From Chloroflexota bacterium (GTDB lineage Bacteria; Chloroflexota; Anaerolineae; Aggregatilineales; Phototrophicaceae), in the NCBI GenBank assembly GCA_026707745.1, contig JAPOWG010000043.1:1-64000 (forward strand): a DNA stretch of 64,000 nt. Direction: 5' to 3'. The notes under the pieces are model-generated. The model was not told where the DNA came from, made no database searches, and was given only the letters and a program-made list of their open reading frames with translations. Shown piece by piece: positions 41,943-50,738 of the stretch; position 1 is the first letter of the stretch; every line of letters starts with the position of its first letter. A program made the position numbers and the translations under genes.

Positions 41943-42821
41943 TCAATAGTTGCTATAAGGATCTCCTTCCCACAGGGGTCCCCACTGCTCCCAGGTGCCC
42001 ACCGACGCCGGATCGGCTTCGCTGCGGGCGATGAAGCCTCTTTCGCGGCCGCCGTTTTTTTCGGTATTGTGTTCCGGGACCATGGCGTCAGCGATGGTTT
42101 GATAACGCAGGTCGATGGACCAGCGCACGGCATCGGACTTGTTGGGCAGGGCGGCGTGCGGCGTCAACTGGGTGAAGCAGAGGGCATCGCCCGCCTCCAT
42201 CTCGACGGGGATGCCCGGTATCGCCGCCCGCTCCTCTTTCGATATGCCGAGGAAACCGGTCTCTTCGTCTTCGGTGATGGCGTACATATCGCCGCGATGA
42301 TAACCCTCGGCCACTTGCAGGCAGCTGTTTTCGGTCGTCACCCGCATCAGCGGCATCCAGATCGAAATCGTATGCACCCGGGTATTCGAGGGGTAATACT
42401 GCGAATCTTGATGCCAGGGCGTGCGCGTCCAGCGCTGATCAGGCAGCTTCGGCCGCAGGTTGAAGACGCCGTGCATGAAGACCTCGGGCGTGCCCAGCAG
42501 GTCTTCGGCGATGTCGATGATGTTGGGTTCGCTCATGAATTGGAAGAGCTCCGCGCACACGGTCTGGCGGCGCGGGCTGCGATGGTACATCGGCTTGCCC
42601 GCCTCGTTCCAGGCGACCTTCAGCCGATGCTCGAGGTCGAGATGTTCGAAACCGTCTTCGAGCAAGCCCTTTTCGATCCAGGTTCGCACCTCGCGGTCGA
42701 CCCAGCCGGCGGAGACTTTGCGCGCCAGCTCGATGCTATGTGGCGGCACCACGTTTTCGACTTTGAGCCAGCCTCTGTCTTGGTAGAAGGCGATCTGTAC
42801 GTCGGTCAATATTTTGGGCAT
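41943..42821 (-). CDS. PhyH-family dioxygenase (cassette 1)
   Basis: A 292-residue Fe(II)/2-oxoglutarate dioxygenase. The metal triad is WHQDSQYYP (His137, Asp139) and LTPHAALPNKSD (His222), with Arg233 in RWSIDLRYQ for 2-oxoglutarate. Also typical are MPLMRVTTENSCLQVAEGYH. Its place at the head of a sugar-uptake cassette, repeated in the second copy, suggests it hydroxylates or demethylates the imported compound. The substrate is unknown. Confidence 0.9.
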   Translation of the reverse strand: MPKILTDVQIAFYQDRGWLKVENVVPPHSIELARKVSAGWVDREVRTWIEKGLLEDGFEHLDLEHRLKVAWNEAGKPMYHRSPRRQTVCAELFQFMSEPNIIDIAEDLLGTPEVFMHGVFNLRPKLPDQRWTRTPWHQDSQYYPSNTRVHTISIWMPLMRVTTENSCLQVAEGYHRGDMYAITEDEETGFLGISKEERAAIPGIPVEMEAGDALCFTQLTPHAALPNKSDAVRWSIDLRYQTIADAMVPEHNTEKNGGRERGFIARSEADPASVGTWEQWGPLWEGDPYSNY

Positions 42822-42986
42822 AAGGATGTCCCGGCTCCATCAAGAGTACGCTATCGCGATAGCTTAGCGCAATCGACGCGATGCTGCAACTTTCGCGATG
42901 GCTGTACGGGCGAGCCGCCAAGTCGGCCTGACACACAGTCCTCGTTGAGCGGGCGAACTGATGGACGCTGTTGAAATACTGCTCTA

Positions 42987-43025
42987 ACCCCACCCCCGGC
43001 CCCTCCCCAAAGCATTGGGGAGGGG
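42987..43025. repeat. GC-rich palindromic repeat (CCCCTCCCC family)
   Basis: CCCCACCCCCGGCCCCTCCC and its continuation end in a hairpin: CCCCTCCCC (43000-43008), an 8-base loop, and GGGGAGGGG (43017-43025). Related units occur at 44972-45020, 45054-45108, 46491-46517, 55872-55914 and near 60369. It lies in the 337-base gap between the two transporter cassettes, where no gene is seen. It can act as a terminator-like hairpin but is a dispersed repeat. Confidence 0.7.
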
Positions 43026-43158
43026 TGAATACGGTGCAGTACGGATCATCATTGCGCTCAAATTCCTGTTCTTCAACAGCGTCTGATAAGTCGTCCCTAC
43101 AGCGCTTGCTTTTTTGAGGGCGGCTCATTTCTGAAGCTATGGGATTGCTTGCTCGGCT

Positions 43159-43992
43159 TCACGACTTGACCGCGCCGACGGTGAGACCGGCGAGAAATTG
43201 CTTCTGCAGCACCAGGAATAGCAACAATATCGGTATCGTCGACAGCAGCGACGCCGCCATCACGACGCCGTATTCCATGCGATAGAGGCTTACCATGCCG
43301 GCCATCACAACGGGCAGCGTCTGCAATTCGCGGCTGCGCAGCACCACCAGGGGCCAGACGAAATCATTCCAGGAGCCCATGAAGGCCAGCACCGCCAAGA
43401 CTGCCAGCGCCGGACGCACCAAGGGCAGCGCGATTTGCCAGTAAATGCGGAACTCGGAAGCGCCATCAATACGGGCGGAATCGAGCAGCTCGCCCGGCAC
43501 CGCTTCCATGCTTTGCTTCATGAAAAAGATGCCGAAAGCGCCGGCCACGCCCGGAATGATGACACCGGCGTAGCTATTGACCAGGCCGAGGCGGATCACC
43601 AGCACGAAGAGCGGGATGAAAATCGTGTAGAGCGGTACCATCATCGAGCCGAGCAAGATAAGGAAGAGGAAATTCTTCAGCGGGAAATTGTATTTGGCGA
43701 AGGCGAAACCGGCCAGCGATGCCAGGAAAAGATGAGAGAAGGTATGAACCACGGCGATAAAGGCGCTGTTGAGAAAATGTTTGTGGAAGTCAAAGTCGAC
43801 GAAGAGGCTGACATAATTACGCAGATGAGGCTCTTCGGGGATCAGCGTCGGCTGCCGTTCAAAGATCTGGGACTGTTCCTTGAAGGTGTTGGAGATCATC
43901 CAGACGAAGGGCGTCGCCATCGAGATCAGGATGAAGAAGAGGAAGCCGTAGGCGATTGTGCGCTGGGCGCGGACGGTGAGCGAACCGTTCAT
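43159..43992 (-). CDS. sugar ABC transporter permease, MalG type (cassette 2)
   Basis: A 277-residue permease, very similar to 38667-39500 along the whole length, including the EAA loop (LLDSARIDGASEFRIYWQIALP). Differences cluster in residues 35-60 and near the C-terminus (MVSLYRMEYGVVMAAS against MRNMYRNEHGVVMAAS). It starts 4 bases after the stop of the MalF-type gene. It is the last gene of cassette 2; no dehydrogenase follows it. Confidence 0.92.
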   Translation of the reverse strand: MNGSLTVRAQRTIAYGFLFFILISMATPFVWMISNTFKEQSQIFERQPTLIPEEPHLRNYVSLFVDFDFHKHFLNSAFIAVVHTFSHLFLASLAGFAFAKYNFPLKNFLFLILLGSMMVPLYTIFIPLFVLVIRLGLVNSYAGVIIPGVAGAFGIFFMKQSMEAVPGELLDSARIDGASEFRIYWQIALPLVRPALAVLAVLAFMGSWNDFVWPLVVLRSRELQTLPVVMAGMVSLYRMEYGVVMAASLLSTIPILLLFLVLQKQFLAGLTVGAVKS

Positions 43993-43996
43993 CGCT

Positions 43997-44935
43997 TCAG
44001 TCTTCCTTCCTGAAGGCGCCGAAGAGGTAGAGCTGGATGAAGGACAAGCCGAAGATGATCAGCGCCAGCACCCAGCCGATGGCCGAGCCGTAGCCGAGCT
44101 TGGCGTTGGTGAAGCCCATGCGGTAGAGGTAGTTGGCGATGGTCAGGCTGGCGTCGTTGGGTCCGCCGTTGGCCAGCAGCATCGGCTCGGCGAAGAGCTG
44201 AAAGGAGCCGATCATCGTTACCACGCCGACAAAGAGCGCGATCGGCCGCAACTGCGGGAGGGTGATGTAGCGGAATTGCGCCCAGGTTCCGGCGCCGTCC
44301 ACCTGCGCCGCTTCGTAGAGTTCCGGCGGAATGCTCTGCAAACCGGTGAGGAAATACAAGACGTTGATGCCGGTATAACGCCAGGTCACCACCGCCAACA
44401 CCGATATCTTGACCAGTTCTTCGTCGAGCCATTTCAGCGCCGGGATGCCCAGCGACGCCAAGCCCTGGTTAATCAAGCCGAATTCATTGTTGAAGATGAG
44501 CAGGAACATAATGGTGGCGGCCACCGTGCTGGTCAGGATGGGCAGGAAGTAGCCGATGCGGAAAAGGCTCTTGATACGAATCAGCGTCGAGTTGATCAGC
44601 AGCGCCAAAACCAGCGCCAGCGGCAAGATGAAGAGAAAGGCGCCGACGGCGTAATAGACCGTGTTCCACAGCGACTTGAGGAAGACCGGGTCGCCCGCCA
44701 GGTAAGTATAGTTGCCCAAGCCGACGTGCCGCATGGGACCGGTGCCGGGCCAGCGGTGCAAGCTGAGGTAGAGCGCGTAGACAAGCGGACCGACCGAGAA
44801 AACGATGAAGAGAATGTAGAAGGGCGAGATGAAGACGTAAGGCACGACCTTGCGCTCGGAGCGGCTCCACCAGGCGCGCAGGCCGCGGTCTCCGTCAGTA
44901 TTCCTGGCATTACCATGCACGGGCAGGGACGCCAC
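43997..44935 (-). CDS. sugar ABC transporter permease, MalF type (cassette 2)
   Basis: A 312-residue permease, the counterpart of 39505-40443. I place the start at the GTG at 44935, preceded by AAGGAG and encoding MASLPVHGNARN, because this corresponds exactly to the MASVS start in cassette 1. The frame continues open to 44965 but through repeat sequence. The EAA loop is YEAAQVDGAGTWAQFRYITL. Confidence 0.9.
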   Translation of the reverse strand: MASLPVHGNARNTDGDRGLRAWWSRSERKVVPYVFISPFYILFIVFSVGPLVYALYLSLHRWPGTGPMRHVGLGNYTYLAGDPVFLKSLWNTVYYAVGAFLFILPLALVLALLINSTLIRIKSLFRIGYFLPILTSTVAATIMFLLIFNNEFGLINQGLASLGIPALKWLDEELVKISVLAVVTWRYTGINVLYFLTGLQSIPPELYEAAQVDGAGTWAQFRYITLPQLRPIALFVGVVTMIGSFQLFAEPMLLANGGPNDASLTIANYLYRMGFTNAKLGYGSAIGWVLALIIFGLSFIQLYLFGAFRKED

Positions 44936-44971
44936 TTTAGTTCGGCTCCTTACTTCTACCCTCACCCCAAA

Positions 44972-45108
44972 CCCCTCCCCGACCGCCTGTGTCTACGCGG
45001 CGCATAAAGAGGGAGGGGCTTTCGTCGATTTTAGCGTGCTCGCGTAATCCAAGCTCCCCTTCCCTCATTTTGGGGTCGCGTAGACACTGACCCGCCGGGG
45101 AAGGGGAT
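44972..45108. repeat. two GC-rich palindromes, each carrying 19-bp motif sequence
   Basis: First unit: CCCCTCCCC (44972-44980) and GGGAGGGG (45011-45018) enclose a loop with TGTGTCTACGCG (44988-44999), part of the 19-bp motif. Second unit: CCCCTTCCC (near 45058) and GGGGAAGGGG (45097-45106) enclose a complete 19-bp motif on the minus strand (45074-45092). These fill the 202-base gap between the binding-protein and MalF-type genes of cassette 2. Confidence 0.65.
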
Positions 45109-45137
45109 GGGGGATGGGGGCAAAGCCATGTTAATCC

Positions 45138-46397
45138 CTATCCGAAATCGATCTGACGCCGCAGTTCGGCGGCAGCGTCCTTCAGCGCCTGCTCGGCCGT
45201 CTTCTCGCCTTGGGCGGCTTCGAATATAGCGTTGCCCACCAGCGTGCTGGCTTCATTGAACCAGGGACCGCGCACTTGATGCGGCACTTCGGGCGCCAGC
45301 TCAAGGAAAAGCTCGCCGAGCGACTGGTTGTCGAAGTAGGGGTCGGGACCCAGCAGCGCTTCGTTATCCAGATGTGAGAGCACGGGCGGCAGCAGGTTGT
45401 TCACTTGAAATTCGAAGATCTTGTTGTCTTCGTTGAAGAGCGCGAATTCGATGTAAGCCCAAGCCTCGTCCTTGTGCTCGCTTTGCGCTGTGATCGAGTA
45501 GGCGGTGCCGCCGTGCGTGCTGGTACGGGCGCCGCCCTCTTCAAAAGCGGGCAGAGGCGCCGCGCGCCACAGACCTTCAGTATCGGCGACATTGTTCTTG
45601 ATGAAGCCGCCGTACCAGTCGGCGCCGATGGCAGCCGCTATTTTGCCCTCGGACATCAAGCCGTAGATGCTTTGCGAATCGCCCGGGGCGATGGCAACGC
45701 CGCTCTCGAGCAAGCCGAGATACCATTCCAGGACGGCGATGGCCTCGGGGCTGTCGACGATGACATTGCCGTCGGCATCAAAGAAGCCGGGACTGCCCGA
45801 CTGCAAGAGCAGCATGTAAAAGTCACCCCAGGAGCGGTCGGACAAGGACAGCGCCGAGATGCCCTGTTCGGTCAGGGCGGACGCCGCCTCGACGAATTCA
45901 TCCCAGGTGGTGATGGGCATTTCAATGCCGGCATCGGCGAAGATGTCGTGTCGATAGTAAAGGACGACCGGGCAGAGGCAGTGATCAATGCCGTAGATCG
46001 TGCCCTGATGGGCGTACAAGCCCGTCTTGGCCATGATGTAGTCGTCCGCGTAAGGCGCGATGAGGTCGTTCAGAGGTACCAAGCCGGGCTCGCCCTTGAG
46101 GAAGCGGCTGATGACCCCTTGCTCAACGTCCACGATATCAGGCGCGCCGACGCCGGCGACAAAAGCGCCCTGCAAGTTGTCGTAGAGCTGCCCGTAAGGG
46201 ATCTCTTCGACCACGATGGTGACATGGGGCGCGATTTCTTTATAGTCGGCTTCAATGCCTTTGTAGAAATCGGTGAAAAAGGAGCCGAAGGTCCAGATGG
46301 TCAGGGTGATATCGTCTTGCGCCGACGCCGTCCCGGCGCCGAAGAGCATGCTCAGAAGCAACAGTAACCCGACGAATCGACTGAATTTGTACTTCAT
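45138..46397 (-). CDS. sugar ABC transporter substrate-binding protein (cassette 2)
   Basis: A 419-residue family 1 binding protein, paralogous to 40610-41866 and alike through most of the sequence. Signal peptide MKYKFSRFVGLLLLLSMLFG, cleavage near TASAQDD, no lipobox. Differences from the first copy lie mainly in segments around the ligand cleft (GDSQSIYGLMSEGKIAAAIG against GDWYVTWGLRAEGKIAAVIG), so specificity may differ. The ATG at 46397 fits the signal peptide better than 46415. Confidence 0.92.
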   Translation of the reverse strand: MKYKFSRFVGLLLLLSMLFGAGTASAQDDITLTIWTFGSFFTDFYKGIEADYKEIAPHVTIVVEEIPYGQLYDNLQGAFVAGVGAPDIVDVEQGVISRFLKGEPGLVPLNDLIAPYADDYIMAKTGLYAHQGTIYGIDHCLCPVVLYYRHDIFADAGIEMPITTWDEFVEAASALTEQGISALSLSDRSWGDFYMLLLQSGSPGFFDADGNVIVDSPEAIAVLEWYLGLLESGVAIAPGDSQSIYGLMSEGKIAAAIGADWYGGFIKNNVADTEGLWRAAPLPAFEEGGARTSTHGGTAYSITAQSEHKDEAWAYIEFALFNEDNKIFEFQVNNLLPPVLSHLDNEALLGPDPYFDNQSLGELFLELAPEVPHQVRGPWFNEASTLVGNAIFEAAQGEKTAEQALKDAAAELRRQIDFG

Positions 46398-46490
46398 GAT
46401 TCTTTTTCCTCCCAAAGGTAGTTAATGATTTTCCGGCAGGCGATCTTTACGGAAGTCAGCATATTACTACGGAATCCGCTGTTTATAGCT

Positions 46491-46517
46491 CCCCCTCTCC
46501 CCTTGTGGGAGAGGGGG
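46491..46517. repeat. GC-rich palindromic repeat
   Basis: CCCCCTCTCCC (46491-46501), a 5-base loop, and GGGAGAGGGGG (46507-46517), followed by CTGGGGGGCGAGGGG. Same family as 42987-43025. It lies between the PhyH and binding-protein genes of cassette 2; cassette 1 has no repeat at this position. Confidence 0.65.
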
Positions 46518-46577
46518 CTGGGGGGCGAGGGGTAGAAAAGCGACTATACACTACCGGAAACGCCCTACATGGTCTCA

Positions 46578-47453
46578 TCAATACGCGCTATAGGGGTCTC
46601 CTTCCCACTGGCGTTCCCAGCTTTCCCAAGTGGCGGCAGACGCCGGATCGGCTTCGCTGCGGGCGATGAAGCCTTTGTCGCGGCCGCCGATTTCGACATT
46701 GTATTCATGCACAAAGGCATCGGTGATGCTTTGATAGCGCAGGTCGATAGACCAGCGGACGGCATCGGATTTGTTGGGCAGGGCGGCGTGCGGCGTCAAT
46801 TGTGTGAAACAGAGCGCGTCGCCGGCATCCATCTCGATGGGGATGCCCGGTATCGACGCCCGCTCCTCTTTGGAGATGCCGAGGAAACCGGTCTCCTCGT
46901 CTTCGGTGATGGCGTACATGTCGCCGCGATGATAACCCTCTGCCACTTGCAGGCAACTATTTTCGGTGGTCACGCGCTGCAGGGGCATCCAGATCGACAG
47001 CGTATGGACCTGGGCGATGGAGGGATAGTACTGCGAATCTTGATGCCAGGGCGTGCGCGTCCAGCGCTGATCGGGCAGCTTGGGCCGCAAGTTAAAGACG
47101 CCGTGCATGAAGACCTCGGGAGTGCCCAGCAGGTCTTCGGCGATGTCGATGACGTTGGGTTCGCTCATAAACTGGAAGAGTTCAGGGCTGACGATTTGGC
47201 GGCGGGGACTGCGATGATACCTCGGCTTGCTGGCCTGGTTCCAGGCGGCGGTCAGACGACGCCCCAGGTCCAGATGTTCCAGCCCGTCTTCGAGCAGCCC
47301 TTCAGCGACCCAGCCCTGCACTGTGCGGTCGACCCAGTCGGCGCAGACTTTACGACCCAAGTCGATGCTGCGCTGCGGCAGGACCTGCTCGACTTTGACA
47401 TAGCCCTTTTCGTGGTAAAAGTTTATCTGTTCGTCAGTAAGTATTTTTGGCAT
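46578..47453 (-). CDS. PhyH-family dioxygenase (cassette 2)
   Basis: A 291-residue dioxygenase, paralogue of 41943-42821, with the same triad (WHQDSQYYP; LTPHAALPNKSD) and RWSIDLRYQ. I use the ATG at 47453 because MPKILTD matches the start of cassette 1. It is the first gene of cassette 2. Changes between the copies concentrate in the N-terminal 80 residues. Confidence 0.9.
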   Translation of the reverse strand: MPKILTDEQINFYHEKGYVKVEQVLPQRSIDLGRKVCADWVDRTVQGWVAEGLLEDGLEHLDLGRRLTAAWNQASKPRYHRSPRRQIVSPELFQFMSEPNVIDIAEDLLGTPEVFMHGVFNLRPKLPDQRWTRTPWHQDSQYYPSIAQVHTLSIWMPLQRVTTENSCLQVAEGYHRGDMYAITEDEETGFLGISKEERASIPGIPIEMDAGDALCFTQLTPHAALPNKSDAVRWSIDLRYQSITDAFVHEYNVEIGGRDKGFIARSEADPASAATWESWERQWEGDPYSAY

Positions 47454-47581
47454 CTGTATTTCCATATTGGTTTCAGGATATGACTATAGCGGACTTTAAC
47501 ACATATCGTACGATACACCAAATGATCACTGCTGAGCCGATTGGAGGTAGTGTGTCCTTTTCGGTTGCAACAGAAAATATT

Positions 47582-47702
47582 AACCACAGCCGCTCGGCGG
47601 CAGCGAAAAGGTCTGCCGCGCTCACACAAAATAACAGACCTCTTCGGCTACCGCAGATCGCGGTTTATCAAAAAAGAGGGCACAGAGGGCACAGAGAAAA
47701 AA
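47582..47702. repeat. ~115-bp direct repeat left of rpiA
   Basis: Begins ACCACAGCCGCTCGGCGGCA, contains CCGCGCTCACACAAAATAA and CGGCTACCGCAGATCG, and ends in AAAAAGAGGGCACAGAG. A copy in the same orientation lies at 48498-48607 on the other side of rpiA. In this copy AGGTCTG and CAGACCT could form a hairpin. It occupies part of the 324-base gap before rpiA; just before it, near 47552, TCCTTTTCGGTTG matches the end of the MITE-like element. No gene is seen here. Confidence 0.75.
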
Positions 47703-47777
47703 CCAAGGGAAGCGTATGTTTTGCGGGCGCCTTAAATGTTGGCGTTGCATGACTTCGTTGGTATTGGTTCTGCAGTT

Positions 47778-48464
47778 TCAGCTTTTGCGCAAATGCCGGA
47801 TGCCATCGGCGCCGGCGACGATGATGTCGCGGGCCATGCCGATGAAGAGGCCGTGTTCGGCGATGCCGGCGCGGGACTTGAGGGTCTTGTCCAAGGCGGC
47901 GGGGTCGGCGATGGGGCCGAAGTCACAGTCGAGGATGAGGTTGCCCTGGTCGGTCTGGAAGGGATCTCCGCCGCTGTTGCGCAGGGCGACGCCGGCGCCG
48001 AGATCGCGCAAGAAGCCGGCTTGGGAATGCCAGCCGAAGGGGAAGACTTCGACCGGCACCGCCCAATTGACGCCGAGTTGATGCGAGCGTTTTGATTGGT
48101 CGACGACGATGACCAGGCGCTCGGTGGCCTGGGCGACGATTTTCTCGCGCAGGAGCGCGCCGCCGCCGCCTTTGATGAGGTTGAATGCGGGATCGACTTC
48201 GTCGGCGCCGTCGATGGTGAGGTCGATGCGTGGATGGCGCTCGAGCGTGCTGAGGGAGATGCCGAGTTCGCGGGCGTCGGCTTCGGTGGCGCGGGAGGTG
48301 GGGATGGCGATGATATCGCAGAGGTCGCCGTCGTGGATGCGCTGGGCGATGCGGCGGGTGGCGAAGATGGCGGTGCTGCCGGTGCCCAGCCCGATGACCA
48401 TGCCCGATTCGACGAATTGGGCCGCGTATTCGCCCGCCTGCTGCTTGAGCGTCTCGGTGTTCAT
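47778..48464 (-). CDS. rpiA: ribose-5-phosphate isomerase A
   Basis: A 228-residue RpiA that interconverts ribulose-5-phosphate and ribose-5-phosphate. The phosphate loop is VIGLGTGSTAIFA, the active-site segments are LTIDGADEVDP and KGGGGALLREKIVA; catalytic Asp, Asp and Glu are all present. It would take pentose phosphates onward from the arabinose enzymes encoded at 59.7-62.0 kb. It is flanked by a direct repeat on both sides and stands alone. Confidence 0.95.
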   Translation of the reverse strand: MNTETLKQQAGEYAAQFVESGMVIGLGTGSTAIFATRRIAQRIHDGDLCDIIAIPTSRATEADARELGISLSTLERHPRIDLTIDGADEVDPAFNLIKGGGGALLREKIVAQATERLVIVVDQSKRSHQLGVNWAVPVEVFPFGWHSQAGFLRDLGAGVALRNSGGDPFQTDQGNLILDCDFGPIADPAALDKTLKSRAGIAEHGLFIGMARDIIVAGADGIRHLRKS

Positions 48465-48497
48465 AGGCGTATTTTACGACGCAATACAAATTAATTC

Positions 48498-48607
48498 ACC
48501 ACAGCCGCTCGGCGGCAGCGAAATTGGGCTACCGCGCTCACACAAAATAATAAACCTGCTCGGCTACCGCAGATCGTGGTTCAAAAAAAGAGAGACACGG
48601 AGAAAAT
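48498..48607. repeat. ~110-bp direct repeat right of rpiA
   Basis: Counterpart of 47582-47702: ACCACAGCCGCTCGGCGGCA, CCGCGCTCACACAAAATAA, CGGCTACCGCAGATCG and an A/G-rich end are kept. The hairpin arms of the first copy are not conserved here. Confidence 0.75.
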
Positions 48608-48690
48608 AGAGGGCGGTAATGGGATTCGGAATAAGTTATAGTCTGCACGTTGATTCGAGCGTGGAGATTATGACCTGACAAGGAGTTGAG

Positions 48691-49548
48691 ATGTACAAGA
48701 CCTTGAGTCCCGGCGCCATCGGCATTCGCGGGCAGTCATTGCAAGAGAACCTGAGTTTAGCCAAACAGACCGGTTTCGAGGGTCTGGATTTCAGCATTCA
48801 GGAAGCGGCGCAAATAGCCGAGGCAAATGATGTCGGCGCCGTCAGAGCGCTGTTTGAGGATGCGGGCATCAAATACGGCGCTTGGGGAGCGCCGGTGAAC
48901 TGGCAAGGGGAGGGCTGGCGCGATGACCTGGCGGACTTGCCCAAGTTCGCCGAGTTGGCGGCGGAACTGGGCGCGTTGCGCTGCTCGACCTGGTGCCCGC
49001 CGACATCGACCGAACGCGCATTTGACGAGAACTTCGCCTGGCACGTCGAGCGCTTCCGGGCGATCGCCGAGGTCTTGAAGACTTTTGGGCTTCGTTTTGG
49101 CATCGAATTCATCGGTCCGCAGAGTTTGCGCCCGGCGGATCAGCACGACTTCATCCACACGATGGAAGGCATGTTGGAGCTGGCCGCGGCGATCGGCACG
49201 GGCAACGTGGGCTTGCTGCTGGATGCCTGGCATCTGTACACGTCGGGTGGCGCGGTGGCGGACCTGGAGAAGATCAGCAATGCGGACATTGTCAACGTGC
49301 ATGTGAACGACGCGCCGAAGGGCTTGACCATGGCGACCTATAACGATCACGACCGGCGTTTGCCGACCGAGACCGGCGTGCTGCCGATTGAAGCCTTCAT
49401 GAAGAAACTCATCGAGCTGGGTTATGACGGACCGGTGACGCCAGAGCCATTCAGCAAGCGCCTGAATGCGATGGAGGATCCGTTGGAAGCGGCGGAGGAG
49501 ACTGCGGCGCACATGACGCGCTTGTGGCAGGTGGCGGGTTTGACTTAG
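48691..49548 (+). CDS. sugar phosphate isomerase/epimerase (xylose isomerase-like TIM barrel)
   Basis: A 285-residue AP_endonuc_2-type TIM barrel. Expected metal ligands are in GIEFIGPQSLRP (Glu), LLLDAWHLYTSGG (Asp and His), VNVHVNDAP and PEPFS (last Glu). Family members isomerise or epimerise sugars, keto-sugars or inositol derivatives. It has AAGGAG upstream and stands divergent from rpiA, and convergent with the regulator gene. The sugar context suggests a role in pentose or uronate metabolism, but the substrate cannot be told from sequence. Confidence 0.88.
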   Translation: MYKTLSPGAIGIRGQSLQENLSLAKQTGFEGLDFSIQEAAQIAEANDVGAVRALFEDAGIKYGAWGAPVNWQGEGWRDDLADLPKFAELAAELGALRCSTWCPPTSTERAFDENFAWHVERFRAIAEVLKTFGLRFGIEFIGPQSLRPADQHDFIHTMEGMLELAAAIGTGNVGLLLDAWHLYTSGGAVADLEKISNADIVNVHVNDAPKGLTMATYNDHDRRLPTETGVLPIEAFMKKLIELGYDGPVTPEPFSKRLNAMEDPLEAAEETAAHMTRLWQVAGLT

Positions 49549-49569
49549 GCGAACAAACAGCCGCGTCCC

Positions 49570-50610
49570 TTAGGGTTGGCTGCCGCAAGACTGGCGCAGT
49601 ACCAGCGAAACCGGCGTCGTGATTTTGAGGAAGAGATCATCTGGGTTTTCGATGCGCTTGGCGATGCGCTCGGCAGCGATCTCTCCCATGCGCACTTTGT
49701 GGACGTGGACAGTGGTCAGCGGCGGGTAGGTGAAATCGGAATCGGGTATATTGTCGAAGCCGGTGACGGCGATGTCATGAGGGACCTGATAGCCGCTGCT
49801 CTGCAACCAACGCATGGCGCCGATGGCCAGACGATCGGAAGCGCAGACGATCGCATCCGGTTTGCGATCCAAACCCATCAGGTTATTGGCGCCGCGTTCG
49901 CCCAGATCGGGTGTCCAGCCGGAGGGTCCCGGTTGTAGAATCTGGTGTAGCGACGGCGCTGACTCCAGTCCGCAGGCCGCCAGACCCTCCAGGAAGCCGT
50001 CATATCGTATATCGTCGTAGCCCGCGATGAAGCCGAGGCGACGATGTCCCAGATCCGCCAGGTGCTTAACCATCAAGCGCATGCCGCGCGCGCCATCGAA
50101 CAGAACCAGGTCATCCTCAATATCGTGTTTGTCGGTCATGGTCACGATCGGTGAAAAGCGCTGCCGCAGGTAGCGAATGCTGTCCGAGCCGGCCGTGCCC
50201 AGCAGGATCAAGCCATTGAAAGCGTATGCATCGAGCAGTTGACTGGCTTGCGCTGTGGTATCAACCTCGTGCAGGGTTTTGACAAAGGCGATCTGATAGC
50301 CGAGTCGTTCCAAAGCGCGGTCGACGCCTTCCAAGACCATGTTGTAAAAGGGGTCGCGGTACTTGTCGATGCGTGAAACCAGCAAGACGCCGACATGTCC
50401 CCGATTGGTCGCTTGCGGCGTCTTGCTCTGGTAGGCGCCGCCATACTGCCGCTGGATCAAGCCGGCTTCCGCCATTTCTTGAAAGTCGCGCCGGATAGTC
50501 GTTTCGGAGACGGCGAATTGTTGGGCCAGATCGCGCGTTGACAGAAGTTCCTGGGGAGCGGTATCTTGCGCGCGCTCCAAAATCAGTGACTGTCTTTCAA
50601 ATTTCTTCAT
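49570..50610 (-). CDS. transcriptional regulator with DeoR-type HTH and LacI-type sensor
   Basis: A 346-residue regulator. Residues 1-65 are a DeoR helix-turn-helix (LSTRDLAQQFAVSETTIRRD, then LIQRQYGGAY). From about 75 the sequence is a LacI/GalR periplasmic-binding-like sensor: VGVLLVSRIDKYRDPFYNMV, LGHRRLGFIAGYDD, DAIVCASDRLAIGAMRWL and VTGFDNIPDSDFTYPPLTTV. DeoR regulators normally carry a sugar-phosphate isomerase-like sensor, so this combination is a domain swap. It is divergent from the GH4 gene and most likely controls the sugar island in response to a free sugar. The ATG at 50610 is used. Confidence 0.9.
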   Translation of the reverse strand: MKKFERQSLILERAQDTAPQELLSTRDLAQQFAVSETTIRRDFQEMAEAGLIQRQYGGAYQSKTPQATNRGHVGVLLVSRIDKYRDPFYNMVLEGVDRALERLGYQIAFVKTLHEVDTTAQASQLLDAYAFNGLILLGTAGSDSIRYLRQRFSPIVTMTDKHDIEDDLVLFDGARGMRLMVKHLADLGHRRLGFIAGYDDIRYDGFLEGLAACGLESAPSLHQILQPGPSGWTPDLGERGANNLMGLDRKPDAIVCASDRLAIGAMRWLQSSGYQVPHDIAVTGFDNIPDSDFTYPPLTTVHVHKVRMGEIAAERIAKRIENPDDLFLKITTPVSLVLRQSCGSQP

Positions 50611-50708
50611 TTCTTGTTCAGGACAATAGCAGTCATTAATGATCCCTTGTTTCAGGAGCAAGTATAACAGATAATGCGCGTTTTATGCATGTTATTGTGT
50701 GCTTATGC

Positions 50709-50738
50709 TTGACAAAAGCGCAATATGTCTGCTTAAAT
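50709..50738 (+). promoter_or_regulatory. putative promoter of the GH4 gene with repeated TATGCA motifs
   Basis: TTGACA (50709-50714) and TTAAAT (50733-50738) are separated by 18 bases. Around them, ATGCAT occurs at 50685-50690 and 50744-50749, and TATGCT at 50704, as possible regulator half-sites. The region is shared with the divergent regulator gene. Confidence 0.45.

Noticed and set aside
42987..43025. GC-rich hairpins as dedicated terminators
   Set aside because: They recur in several gaps including between genes of one operon, and lack a T-run, so I list them as repeats.
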